DNA from: JAAYZB01 sp035379945
GTDB lineage: Bacteria > Bacillota_I > Bacilli_A > Izemoplasmatales > Hujiaoplasmataceae
Direction: 5' to 3'
Length of the DNA stretch: 58,622 nucleotides
NCBI GenBank assembly: GCA_035379945.1
Contig: DAOSWG010000010.1
Span: 1-58,622, forward strand
Position numbers and translations under genes: made by a program. The notes beneath the pieces were generated by a model that searched no databases, was not told the origin of the DNA, and saw only the letters and a list, made by a program, of their open reading frames with translations. This document shows, piece after piece, positions 36,113-44,449 of this stretch. Within the stretch, counting starts at the first letter, position 1. Each line of letters starts with the position of its first letter.

Positions 36113-36688
36113 TTATTCGGCTTCATCCGAAACAAATGCTATCGGTTTAATTTTCGGCAACTCTGGTTTTACCTTATCCACGAAAAGAATGCCTAACAGG
36201 TGATCGTATTCATGCTGGAAGACGATTGCCGGATAACCGGAAAGTTTCATCAGGACCTTTTCCATATTCCCAGTTTCGAGATCGACCAAGACCATTCTAG
36301 CCTTGATCCGCATGGATCTCGGCACCAGACCGTTTTCATTTTCCGGAACCGAAAGACAGCCTTCGCCACCGCCGAGATAAGTTTGTTCCTCCGAAAAGGA
36401 AACAATTGTCGGATTGCATACGGCGTAAGAATGCATGGCTATTCCTTTTTCATCCGGGCAACGCATGCAGAAAAGTTTGCGATTTAATCCGATCTGGGGG
36501 GCTGAAAGCCCGACAGCCGGTCGCAAGCCGTATTGCTTACTTATTTCCTCGTCTTGGCTATTGACAATATATTCCATCATTTGGCGAAGAGTTTCGAGAT
36601 CCTTGTTGTTCAGGGGGAGAGGTACGTTCTCCGATCTTTTTCTCAGAATCGGATCGCCTTCCTGGATGATATCTTTCATCATGATCAT
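36113..36688 (-). CDS. def: Peptide deformylase
   Basis: 191 residues with the three deformylase motifs: GLSAPQIG, EGCLSVP (metal Cys) and QHEYDHL (two metal His and catalytic Glu). It removes the formyl group from nascent proteins. The size and the insertion before motif 1 fit the Gram-positive type 2 enzymes. The start ATG is followed by two more ATGs within four codons. The 36688 start is kept because GGTGGTGATGG lies upstream. Confidence 0.95.
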   Translation of the reverse strand: MIMMKDIIQEGDPILRKRSENVPLPLNNKDLETLRQMMEYIVNSQDEEISKQYGLRPAVGLSAPQIGLNRKLFCMRCPDEKGIAMHSYAVCNPTIVSFSEEQTYLGGGEGCLSVPENENGLVPRSMRIKARMVLVDLETGNMEKVLMKLSGYPAIVFQHEYDHLLGILFVDKVKPELPKIKPIAFVSDEAE

Positions 36689-36848
36689 ATTCCATCACCA
36701 CCAATATATTATACCAAAAAACAGCGCTATTGCCAACATATCTACCTTGCCAGACAAAAAGATTTCTGTAGTTTTCAAGCAAAATAATTCATAAAATAAA
36801 TTTATGATATGCCCCGATGTGATAAAATTGATTGGGAGGCGTTTGCTT

Positions 36849-38816
36849 ATGTGGTATTCCCTGGATAGTGAAACAATCAGAAAAAAAGAAGAAATGAGTC
36901 GTCTGGAGTGGTCGCTTTCCAACGGACTCGGAGGTTATGCTTCCGGTCCGGTTTCCGGACAACTTTTCCGCAAGCATCACGGGTTGTTGGTGGCATCGCT
37001 CGAACCGCCTGTCAGGCGGGTCATGGCCATCAGCAAAATCATCGAAGAAATCCACACCGATTCCGGCACGGTGTCCCTGGAAGAGATAAGCGCCAAGACA
37101 TCCGGACCTAGTTCGGGGCTTGTGGAATTCTGTTATGAGAGAACCGTCAAATGGAAATACCGGCTCGGAAATCTGATCCTCACCAAAGAAATAGCGCCGC
37201 TATACGGGAAAAACGCTGTTGCAATCAATTATCGGGTGTATTCCCCAGAAATTGTCAAGTTGGTATTAACTCCCTGGTTTGCCTTCCGTGAGCACAGTCA
37301 GGTAGAAAACATGCCGTTTGCCCATATGACATATGAAAAGGAAGACAATAAAGCCAAAGTCTATTCCCGCCTGTATCCGGGCCATGTGACAATCCTTTCT
37401 TTTTCCCAAGGGGAAATCCTACCGACTGACAAGCAGGATGCGAGGATCGGAGAATACGATCTTGACAGATATAATGGCGACGATCGGAGCGATTGTTTTT
37501 TCACTCCCTGCAAACTTGTCGTCACGATTCCGGCGGATAAGGAAACCGAAATCGGATTGGTCGGGTCGATGGACGAAACCATCGAATTTACCGCAAACGA
37601 AATCATCAGGAAATATTCGGCGAAAATTGACGGTATTCTGAATGCTGCCAAATCATGCACAACATTCGAAAAGCGACTATGGGTATCTGCCGAACAATTC
37701 ATCGCCAAGAAAGCCGAAACGAACGCCACCACGATCCTGGCGGGGCTGCCGTGGTTTTCTGATTGGGGAAGGGATACGATGATTGCCTTGCCCGGCTTGT
37801 TATTATCGACCGGGAAATTCAAGATGGCCAAGGAAGTATTGCTTTCTTTCTCCCGCTATCTCAAAAACGGCCTGATTCCCAATGTTTTTCCGAATTCCGG
37901 CGCTAAACCGCTTTATAACACGGTTGACGCCTCTTTGTGGTATATCATCGCCATCTATCGCTATTTCGCCGCTACCGGGGATCTTGCCATCATAAAACGA
38001 AGATTTTATCCTGACATCGCCGAGATTCTTGCATGGTACGAGAAAGGTACCGATTTCCATATCAGGATGGATTCCGACGGTTTGATTTCCGCTGGATCCG
38101 GTAGTGACCAGATCACCTGGATGGATGTGAAGATTGATGATAAACCGATAACACCTAGACAAGGCAAACCGGTCGAAATCAATGCTCTTTGGTATAATTC
38201 CCTCATGATCGCCGTCAAATTCTCTTCTTTGCTTGGAATCGACGGGGACAAATATCTCCTGATGGCGGAAACTGCCAAAAATTCGTTCGTCAAACGTTTT
38301 TGGAATCAGAAAACCGGATGCCTTTTCGATGTCGTCGATCCAGACGATCCGTCGATCAGACCGAACCAGTTATACGCCATTAGCCTGCCGTTCGATATCA
38401 TGCCAAAGAAAAAAGCCATTTCCATCTGGGAGTTAGCCAAACAGGAATTGGAAGACATATACGGAATCAGGACATTGTCTCTATACAACGATAATTTCAA
38501 GCCGGAATATTCTGGCAGTATCGATAAAAGAGACCGCGCCTACCATATGGGAACTTCCTGGGGGTTCCTTTTCGGAGTTTATCTGGAAGCTTGTCTCAGG
38601 GTGAATGATTTTTCCACCGATTCACGCGAATATGTCCGTCATTGTTTTTTAAGGCTCGAAAAAGAACTGGAAGAAGGTTGCTTAAACGGCTATGCCGAGA
38701 TTTTCGACGGCCAGAACGGCGAAATCGGCAAAGGTTGTTACAACCAAGCCTGGAGTGTCGGGGAAATTCTCCGGATTTATCATGACTATGGATTCGGGAA
38801 AGAGGTAACTAAATGA
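36849..38816 (+). CDS. Glycogen debranching enzyme (amylo-alpha-1,6-glucosidase, GH133)
   Basis: 655 residues from ATG 36849, with GGGAGG at 36833. An upstream in-frame ATG at 36804 has no ribosome site. The N-terminal domain starts EWSLSNGLGGYASG, the hallmark of archaeal/bacterial GDE_N. The C-terminal (alpha/alpha)6 barrel carries LPWFSDWGRDTMIALPG with the catalytic Asp, and later QITWMD. It hydrolyses alpha-1,6 branches. The following rsuA-like gene overlaps by 4 bp. With pullulanase at 46338 it indicates glycogen or dextrin use, although no synthesis genes are in the window. Confidence 0.92.
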   Translation: MWYSLDSETIRKKEEMSRLEWSLSNGLGGYASGPVSGQLFRKHHGLLVASLEPPVRRVMAISKIIEEIHTDSGTVSLEEISAKTSGPSSGLVEFCYERTVKWKYRLGNLILTKEIAPLYGKNAVAINYRVYSPEIVKLVLTPWFAFREHSQVENMPFAHMTYEKEDNKAKVYSRLYPGHVTILSFSQGEILPTDKQDARIGEYDLDRYNGDDRSDCFFTPCKLVVTIPADKETEIGLVGSMDETIEFTANEIIRKYSAKIDGILNAAKSCTTFEKRLWVSAEQFIAKKAETNATTILAGLPWFSDWGRDTMIALPGLLLSTGKFKMAKEVLLSFSRYLKNGLIPNVFPNSGAKPLYNTVDASLWYIIAIYRYFAATGDLAIIKRRFYPDIAEILAWYEKGTDFHIRMDSDGLISAGSGSDQITWMDVKIDDKPITPRQGKPVEINALWYNSLMIAVKFSSLLGIDGDKYLLMAETAKNSFVKRFWNQKTGCLFDVVDPDDPSIRPNQLYAISLPFDIMPKKKAISIWELAKQELEDIYGIRTLSLYNDNFKPEYSGSIDKRDRAYHMGTSWGFLFGVYLEACLRVNDFSTDSREYVRHCFLRLEKELEEGCLNGYAEIFDGQNGEIGKGCYNQAWSVGEILRIYHDYGFGKEVTK

Positions 38817-39532
38817 TCAGACTTGACCGTTTCTTGTCGGAATTGAAATATGGATCGCGTTCGATGATTCCCGGACTTGTCAGGAACAAACGGGTGATGG
38901 TCGATGGAAAATTGGCCGAATCGGTCAATATGAAGATCGATCCGGAAAAGGACCGGGTGATGGTTGACGGAATCGAAGTGTTTTTCCGCCGTTCCCTTGT
39001 TCTGATGCTTTACAAACCAAAAATGACGGAATCGTCCAATATGGACGGGGCCCATCCTTCCGTTCTCGGTTTGATCGGCGAACCGTATTCGAGACTGGAT
39101 CTGAACATCGCCGGGAGGCTTGACGCCGATGCCGAAGGACTGATGCTTCTTACGAACGACGGAACGCTTCTGCACCGGATCATTTCTCCGAATAACCATG
39201 TAGAGAAAACCTATCTTGTCAAACTTGCCGATCCCATTGGCGATTATTCTCCTTTGCTTGCGGGAGTTACAATACAAGACGGGAAGAACCAGCCGTTTCT
39301 AACTTCCCCCGCCAGGATCGAAGTGATTGACAAATATTCTTGCAAGATAACGATAAGCGAGGGCAAATATCATCAGGTCAAAAGAATGTTTGCCTATCTT
39401 GGAAACCAAGTCACAGACCTGAAACGGATTTCAATCGGCAAGCTTTCCCTGGATACGTCGCTTGCCCCAGGAAGCTACCGCGAATTGACGGAAGCGGAAA
39501 TCGCGGCCATTTTTGCAGAAAAAACGGTCTGA
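38813..39532 (+). CDS. RsuA-family 16S rRNA pseudouridine synthase
   Basis: 239 residues. An N-terminal S4 RNA-binding domain (MIRLDRFLSELKYGSR, LVRNKRVMVDGK) precedes the catalytic domain with GRLDADAEGLMLLTNDG (catalytic Asp in GRLD) and KYHQVKRMFAYLG. It converts one uridine of 16S rRNA to pseudouridine. Its ATGA overlaps the debranching enzyme stop. Confidence 0.93.
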   Translation: MIRLDRFLSELKYGSRSMIPGLVRNKRVMVDGKLAESVNMKIDPEKDRVMVDGIEVFFRRSLVLMLYKPKMTESSNMDGAHPSVLGLIGEPYSRLDLNIAGRLDADAEGLMLLTNDGTLLHRIISPNNHVEKTYLVKLADPIGDYSPLLAGVTIQDGKNQPFLTSPARIEVIDKYSCKITISEGKYHQVKRMFAYLGNQVTDLKRISIGKLSLDTSLAPGSYRELTEAEIAAIFAEKTV

Positions 39533-39545
39533 CAGACCATTTACA

Positions 39546-39554
39546 TGTTATAAT
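39546..39554 (+). promoter_or_regulatory. extended -10 promoter for ylbG
   Basis: TGTTATAAT (TGn-TATAAT) just after the rsuA-like stop; no clear -35. GAGGTG lies 6 bp before the ATG. Confidence 0.5.
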
Positions 39555-39598
39555 TTACATAACCAAATATCGATTTAAACGCTTCAGAGGTGAAACAT

Positions 39599-39829
39599 AT
39601 GGTAAATCGCAAAGGAATAATCGTCTACTTCCAAAGCAAAAAAATAGTAAAGGAAGTAGAAAAAACCGGGGTCAACGTCGTCTACATAAATCCCAAGGCA
39701 AAATATCTGACCGGCTATATCGATGCCAGCGAATACGAAAAAGCCCGTAAACAAATCCAAAAAATCAGATTGGTCCGCAAGGTCGAAGAATCACTGGTGG
39801 ATATGGAAGAATTTAGTTTCAACGAATGA
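39599..39829 (+). CDS. ylbG: YlbG family protein (DUF2129)
   Basis: 76 residues from ATG 39599; a GTG three codons upstream overlaps the ribosome site. The sequence IIVYFQSKK, VVYINPKAKYLTGYID and IRLVRKVEESLVDMEEFSF matches the small YlbG family of Bacilli, of unknown function. Finding it here supports placement of the organism near Bacilli. Confidence 0.88.
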   Translation: MVNRKGIIVYFQSKKIVKEVEKTGVNVVYINPKAKYLTGYIDASEYEKARKQIQKIRLVRKVEESLVDMEEFSFNE

Positions 39830-39831
39830 AC

Positions 39832-39867
39832 GCCTGTCAATAAAAAAACCTTGACAGGCATCTTTTT
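39832..39867 (+). terminator. terminator of ylbG whose 3' arm contains the next -35
   Basis: GCCTGTCAA-loop-TTGACAGGC followed by ATCTTTTT. The 3' arm begins with the TTGACA of the rpsP promoter. Confidence 0.8.
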
Positions 39868-39879
39868 GTCTGCTAAAAT
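39851..39879 (+). promoter_or_regulatory. promoter of rpsP operon
   Basis: TTGACA (39851-39856), 17-bp spacer, TAAAAT (39874-39879) with TGC before the -10. Confidence 0.8.
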
Positions 39880-39916
39880 ATTCTCGACAAAAAGAAATAA
39901 TCAGGAGGATATGAAA

Positions 39917-40186
39917 ATGGTCAAACTGCGCTTGCAGAGATTCGGTACAACCAAACGTCCGTTCTATCGGATCGTCGCCGCCGAAGCGAGAAAGAAAAGA
40001 GACGGAAGATATCTGGAGATAATCGGACAATACGATCCGACCAAAGAGCCCGTCCTAATCAATATCGATGCGGAAAAAGCTCTCAAATGGTTGTCGGAAG
40101 GTGCCCAACCGACCGATACCGTCAAAAACCTGTTCACAAAAACCGGCATAACCAAACAGTTTATAGAATCAAAAAAGTCGAAATAG
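39917..40186 (+). CDS. rpsP: 30S ribosomal protein S16
   Basis: 89 residues starting MVKLRLQRFGTTKRPFYRIV, the conserved S16 N-terminus. ATG 39917 is preferred over ATG 39911 because CAGGAGG (39902-39908) is 8 bp away. It binds 16S rRNA early in 30S assembly. First gene of a strong operon with khpA and a DUF523 gene. Confidence 0.97.
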   Translation: MVKLRLQRFGTTKRPFYRIVAAEARKKRDGRYLEIIGQYDPTKEPVLINIDAEKALKWLSEGAQPTDTVKNLFTKTGITKQFIESKKSK

Positions 40187-40198
40187 GACGCGCTGGAC

Positions 40199-40450
40199 AT
40201 GGCTGTCAATTTCGAAAAACTGATCGTTGATCTAATCTCCCCGCTGGTCGTTCATCCCGAAGATCTGATGGTGAAGAAATTTTCCGAGGACGAGACAACT
40301 ATTACGATTCAGGTTCTTGTGAACAAAGAAGATTTGGGCCGGGTCATCGGCAAAGGCGGAAAAATCGCCAATGCCATCCGGACGATATCCTACGCCGCCG
40401 CTTCCAGACTCGGCAAACGGGTGTCGATCGACATCGATTCGTACGAATGA
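40199..40450 (+). CDS. khpA: KH-domain RNA-binding protein KhpA
   Basis: 83 residues with a single KH domain and the motif GRVIGKGGKIANAIRT. KhpA (YlqC) binds RNA, often with KhpB, and in Firmicutes lies directly after rpsP as here. No signal peptide. It overlaps the DUF523 gene by 4 bp. Confidence 0.94.
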   Translation: MAVNFEKLIVDLISPLVVHPEDLMVKKFSEDETTITIQVLVNKEDLGRVIGKGGKIANAIRTISYAAASRLGKRVSIDIDSYE

Positions 40451-40887
40451 AAACTATATCCGGCAGGATTGAAGTGATCGCGGTTAGCGCCTGCCTGTTG
40501 GGCATCGCTTCGACCTATCGCGGAGATAATAATTTATCCCTTCATACGATCGAAAAAATCAAGGGAAAGATCGTTTTTCCCGTTTGTCCGGAAGCAATGG
40601 GCGGATTACCAACTCCGCGCATTCCTTCGGAAATCCAGAATGACGGAATCACGGTGCTTGCAAAAGACAAAACCGACGTCACCGCTTTTTTTCAAAGAGG
40701 CGCTTCAATCGCTTTGGACATAGCGGTTTTAAACGGATGCCATAAAGCGATCATGAAAGAAAATTCGCCTTCCTGCGGATCCGGTTATGTCTATGACGGA
40801 ACATTCTCCGGTAAACTGATCAAAGGCAAGGGATATGCCTGCCGTATTTTCCAAAAAAGCGGTATCGATGTGGAAAACGAAAAATAA
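40447..40887 (+). CDS. DUF523 family protein
   Basis: 146 residues with the family motifs SACLLGIAS, CPEAMGGLPTPRIPSEI and SPSCGSG. Conserved Cys residues in all three suggest metal or Fe-S binding, but no activity is known. It occupies the place usually taken by rimM-trmD after rpsP-khpA. Translationally coupled to khpA by an ATGA overlap. Confidence 0.9.
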   Translation: MKTISGRIEVIAVSACLLGIASTYRGDNNLSLHTIEKIKGKIVFPVCPEAMGGLPTPRIPSEIQNDGITVLAKDKTDVTAFFQRGASIALDIAVLNGCHKAIMKENSPSCGSGYVYDGTFSGKLIKGKGYACRIFQKSGIDVENEK

Positions 40888-40917
40888 AGCCAGTAGAATA
40901 TACTGGTTTTCTTTTTT
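40887..40917 (+). terminator. terminator of the rpsP operon
   Basis: CCAGTA-GAATA-TACTGG followed by a T-rich run. Confidence 0.75.
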
Positions 40918-40934
40918 CATAATACCGGCGCTTA

Positions 40935-40962
40935 TTGACAAAAACTACTTTCATTATATAAT
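40935..40962 (+). promoter_or_regulatory. promoter of the degV-like gene
   Basis: TTGACA (40935-40940), 16-bp spacer, TATAAT (40957-40962). This is a strong promoter upstream of a gene with an internal stop codon. Confidence 0.75.
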
Positions 40963-40991
40963 TAATCTATGAAGAAATGGGGGATGAACAG

Positions 40992-41846
40992 ATGAAGAAG
41001 CTTGGCGTTTTGGTTTGTACGAATGCAGCGCTTGACTATATCAAGCACGATTATGACATCCGCGTTATCCGTTCGACGATCATCATGGGTGGAAAAGAAT
41101 ACGTCGATTATGAAGAATTGACAGCCGAATAATTCTATAACATGCTGGAAAAAGATCCCACTTTGTTCCCGCGTACCGCGATGGCATCGACCGGCACAAT
41201 GCTGGAAGCCTATGAGAAGCTGCGGGATGAGGGATGCGACGAAGCGATCTTCATCACGATCTCATCCAAGATGAGCGGCATCTACGAAAACGCCTTATTG
41301 GCTGCCAAAATGGTCGAAGGCATCAAGGTTACCGTTTTCGATTCGCTTTCGGTCGGATATGTCGAATGCAAGATGGCGTTCACCGCCCACGATCTTGCGA
41401 ATCAGGGAAAATCGATGGATGAAATAGTCAAGGAACTTGAATTCATTCGCGATAACAACCACATTTATTTTGCTGTTTCCGATCTCAAGTATCTGGTTAA
41501 AAACGGAAGACTATCCAACGCGGCCGGCTTCATGGCCGATGTTCTCAAGATAAAACCGCTTTTGGAAATCGACAAGACCGGAGCTGTTGTGACTGTCGAG
41601 AAGATCAGAACCTTCCAAAAAGCTTTGAACCGTGTTTTGGAAAAGTTTCTGGAAGAGACGGAAGGCAAAGGATACGAGCCTTTCATCATCCATGCGAACA
41701 ATCCTGAGGCCGTCGCCTTCCTGCGCGAGAATGTCATGAGACTCCGCCCGGAAGTCAAAGAAATCAAGGATTATCCGCTCACTCCGGCAGTCGGTGCCCA
41801 TTGCGGACCGAAAGCCTTGACGCTCGGATATATTCTTAAGAAATAA
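40992..41846 (+). pseudogene. DegV-family protein gene interrupted by an in-frame TAA
   Basis: Translation from ATG 40992 gives MKKLGVLVCTNAA...VRSTIIMGGK...YEELTAE, then TAA at 41130-41132, then FYNMLEKDP and an uninterrupted frame to 41846. The restored product is 284 residues, the normal DegV length, with STG...ASTGTMLEAYE and HCGPKALTLGY motifs. DegV proteins bind fatty acids, usually as FakB partners of the fatty-acid kinase FakA. A GAA-to-TAA change explains the stop. The shorter frame from ATG 41142 would lack the first beta strand. It is a recent nonsense mutation, a heterogeneous site or a sequencing error. The rest of the gene shows no decay. Confidence 0.85.
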
Positions 41847-41861
41847 AGGATACCGGAAAAC

Positions 41862-41903
41862 CCTGGCAAAAGACAGGCTGCCGCCTGTCTTTTTCTTGCC
41901 AGG
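41862..41903 (+). promoter_or_regulatory. long leader hairpin overlapping the Gx transporter ribosome site
   Basis: Inner stem AGACAGG/CCTGTCT followed by TTTTTC resembles a terminator for degV. An outer stem CCTGGCAA (41862-41869)/TTGCCAGG (41896-41903) extends it, and its 3' arm takes in AGG of the AGGAGG Shine-Dalgarno. Confidence 0.65.
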
Positions 41904-41919
41904 AGGAAGGACTGTGCAG

Positions 41920-42435
41920 ATGAAAACGAGAAAACTGGTTTTTCTTGCTGTGATGGCCGCAGTCGCGGTCGCGCTTTCGATTGTCGAGTCCGTCATTTCT
42001 ACTTTTATATTCATCATTCCCGGCGTCAAGCTCGGACTAGCCAATATCATAACTCTTGTCATCATGTATTATTACAGCGACCGCGACGCCTTTCTCGTGG
42101 TCGTCATCCGGATATTCTTAACCGGGCTTCTTTATACCGGACTATTCGAACCGGCGTTCTGGATGAGCCTGGCCGGCGGGTTGCTCGCGTTTCTGGCGAT
42201 GTTTATTTTAAAGAGAGTCAAAATATTCTCGATCATGTCCGTATCCGTCTTTGGCGCTCTTATGCATATGGTGGGGCAGATTCTGGCGGCGATCGTCGTC
42301 CTCGACACCGAGACATTGCTTTATTATCTGCCGTACATGATGGTGATTGCGGTGCCAACCGGAATATTCACCGCTCTCGTGGCGAAAAAACTGCTAGTGA
42401 TTCTCAAAAAGCAGGCATCCACTACAACCAAATAA
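41920..42435 (+). CDS. Gx transporter family protein (heptaprenyl diphosphate synthase component I-like)
   Basis: 171 residues from ATG 41920; a GTG at 41914 fits AGGAGG (41901-41906) slightly better and is an alternative. Five to six membrane helices, with GVKLGLANIITLVIMYY, the family signature. Members are named after heptaprenyl diphosphate synthase but have the topology of small-molecule ECF-like transporters and often sit near NusG-II, FMN-binding and ApbE genes, as here. Substrate unknown. Confidence 0.87.
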   Translation: MKTRKLVFLAVMAAVAVALSIVESVISTFIFIIPGVKLGLANIITLVIMYYYSDRDAFLVVVIRIFLTGLLYTGLFEPAFWMSLAGGLLAFLAMFILKRVKIFSIMSVSVFGALMHMVGQILAAIVVLDTETLLYYLPYMMVIAVPTGIFTALVAKKLLVILKKQASTTTK

Positions 42436-42463
42436 AAAGGTGGAAATTGTTTCCACCTTTTTT
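42434..42463. terminator. bidirectional terminator
   Basis: AAAAAGGTGGAAA-TTG-TTTCCACCTTTTTT between the convergent Gx and ApbE genes. Confidence 0.85.
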
Positions 42464-43607
42464 ATGAATCGGGATATTGGTACAAGTATATATCCGTGAA
42501 GTTTGCGGATGTCATGATTGTGCCGTCTTCCAGATACCAGATTGCCTCAAGACCTTCTGTCTCATCGACATAGGTGATTCCTTCCTCGACCGTCATAAGA
42601 AAAATTGCTGTCGAGTAAATATCCGCCAAGGCGCCATCTTCATAAAAGATTGTCACGCTCATCGCTTCTCCACCGGGATAGTTAGTTCTCGGATCGATAA
42701 TGTGATGATAGATTTCTCCGTCCTCGCTACCAAGGAAATATCTTTGATAATTACCGCTTGTGACGACAGATATTCCGGCCGTTATTTTCAGATAAGCGTA
42801 GAAATCGACAGACAAAGCATCGACTTCCGGTTTCTTTAATCCAATATAAAAGACGCCGTTATCTCTGGTCGGATTCGTTCCTCCGGCTTTTAAGTTGCTT
42901 TCGCCGGCATTGAAAATGTAATCGAGGTCCAAAGAATCGAGATAATCGGTGATGATTTCGGATACATAGCCTTTTCCGTAACCGCCGAGATCGATCGACA
43001 TGTTCGGTTTCAGGAACGTGATTGTCAGATTGTCGCGATCCATATCGATATCGCTAGGATCGGTGTTAAAAGAGATTCCGTCAATCAATTCGGAAGGAAC
43101 ATCGCAAGTGCTCGCGAAAGATCCGACCACACAACTGTCAGATTCTCTGGCGTCATGCCAGATGGAAAGGACGGGGCCGAGGGCTATGTCGAACAGAAGG
43201 GCTCCGTTAACAGTTATGTCGTTCTCATGGCCGAGTCCGAAAGCAATTGCATCGAACAACGTTTCGGAAACGACGATCCCGGATGTTCCGCTTTGGTTGA
43301 TGGAATAGACGTTAACGATGTTATTATATGAATTGTAACGGTCGAAATATTCATGGTATTCCGAAAGCATTGCTTCTACTTCATCGTATAGTTTTTCCAG
43401 ATCAACAGCATCATCACGACCATAATATAGTTTGAGCGAGATCGGCGCGTCGAAATAGCCAATCCAGATCTTTTCGCAGACATAGACTTCCGCTTCGTCG
43501 TTCCATGTACATTCGTCTGGCGAAGGATTGGTAAAACGCGTCCCGTCGCATCCGGACAGGACGATAAATGGAAGAAGCAACATGAGCGCAAGCAATTTCT
43601 TTTTCAT
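42462..43607 (-). CDS. apbE: FAD:protein FMN transferase (ApbE), lipoprotein
   Basis: 381 residues. A lipoprotein signal peptide ends IVLSGC. The ApbE core has SIDLGGYGKGYVSE and an N-AGES motif (FNAGESNLKAGG) that bind FAD and Mg. The Cys-rich insert around residues 150-170 is unusual. ApbE links FMN to a Thr of FMN-binding proteins in extracellular redox chains such as Rnf or flavin-based electron transfer. No target FMN-binding protein is in the window. It lies tail-to-tail with the Gx gene and near the NusG-II gene. Confidence 0.93.
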   Translation of the reverse strand: MKKKLLALMLLLPFIVLSGCDGTRFTNPSPDECTWNDEAEVYVCEKIWIGYFDAPISLKLYYGRDDAVDLEKLYDEVEAMLSEYHEYFDRYNSYNNIVNVYSINQSGTSGIVVSETLFDAIAFGLGHENDITVNGALLFDIALGPVLSIWHDARESDSCVVGSFASTCDVPSELIDGISFNTDPSDIDMDRDNLTITFLKPNMSIDLGGYGKGYVSEIITDYLDSLDLDYIFNAGESNLKAGGTNPTRDNGVFYIGLKKPEVDALSVDFYAYLKITAGISVVTSGNYQRYFLGSEDGEIYHHIIDPRTNYPGGEAMSVTIFYEDGALADIYSTAIFLMTVEEGITYVDETEGLEAIWYLEDGTIMTSANFTDIYLYQYPDS

Positions 43608-43708
43608 TTCATCACCATAAGGCCAATACAGATATGTTTTTCCATTCGCCGGCGTAAAACAACCGTATTGGTGTATAATAATTTATAGATAAAGAGGAGG
43701 TGGGCGAC

Positions 43709-44209
43709 ATCAGAAAATACGACTGGATCCTGATCGGATCGATTCTTTTGACGGGCGTCCTTCTTTTTGTCGGAATGTGGGTTTGGCAGACAATCCGGGC
43801 GACTGGTAGCACATATGCGCAGGTCTATTACAAGGATGAATTGGTTCTCATGATTGATCTGGACACCTGCGAATACAAGATATACGACACAGAATACAAG
43901 GACATGATCGATGCCAGCCGGGCCGACGAAGGAATCTTTTATGTTCCCGGTACTGTCACAACCGATATGCAAAGTCTTTATCAGGACGACGAGTATGCCA
44001 GAACAAGGCAAATCGTCGGAATCAAATTATTGGTATATGAGGGCAAGATCGAAGTGGCTTATCAGGAAAGCCCCAGAGATATCTGCGAATTGCAGAGACC
44101 GACTGATTCCAGTTTGGAGCCGCTGGTCTGTCTTCCCAATGAACTGGTCATTCAGATTATGACCGACATCCCGTCGGGGGAATTCGTCCCCGACTCAATA
44201 TTGGAGTGA
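43709..44209 (+). CDS. NusG domain II-containing membrane-anchored protein, apparent ATC start
   Basis: 166 residues if started at ATC 43709. AGGAGG (43695-43700) lies 8 bp upstream. The only standard upstream start, GTG 43700, lies on top of the ribosome site. The N-terminus RKYDWILIGSILL is a typical membrane anchor of the NusG-II family, followed by a domain with YKDELVLMIDLDT and VYEGKIEVAYQESPRDIC...G-like pattern. These proteins accompany Gx and ApbE genes. Function not known. A DUF1146 gene follows after 7 bp. Confidence 0.78.
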   Translation: MRKYDWILIGSILLTGVLLFVGMWVWQTIRATGSTYAQVYYKDELVLMIDLDTCEYKIYDTEYKDMIDASRADEGIFYVPGTVTTDMQSLYQDDEYARTRQIVGIKLLVYEGKIEVAYQESPRDICELQRPTDSSLEPLVCLPNELVIQIMTDIPSGEFVPDSILE

Positions 44210-44216
44210 TTTCTTT

Positions 44217-44438
44217 ATGTTAGACCCCTGGGTATTTGTCATCACAAGGATTGTCGTCTTTTTTGTGGCGACAGCCTTCATTTTCAACGGTTTGAAAGCC
44301 GTCAACTTCGAGAAGATTTTCCGCCCGAATTCTTCCGGGCAGATCCGACTTCTCATCATGGTTCTTTCGATCGTTCTCGGATATCTGTTCGCCGACACTT
44401 TTGTGTCGCTTTTCGAATCCGTCAACAATCAGTTATAA
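44217..44438 (+). CDS. DUF1146 family small membrane protein
   Basis: 73 residues with two membrane helices and the family pattern FNGLKAVNFEKIF...RLLIMVLSIVLGYLFAD, as in YwzB of Bacilli. GGAGTGAT inside the preceding gene supports ATG 44217. Function unknown. Confidence 0.82.
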   Translation: MLDPWVFVITRIVVFFVATAFIFNGLKAVNFEKIFRPNSSGQIRLLIMVLSIVLGYLFADTFVSLFESVNNQL

Positions 44439-44449
44439 CGAATTTTGAA

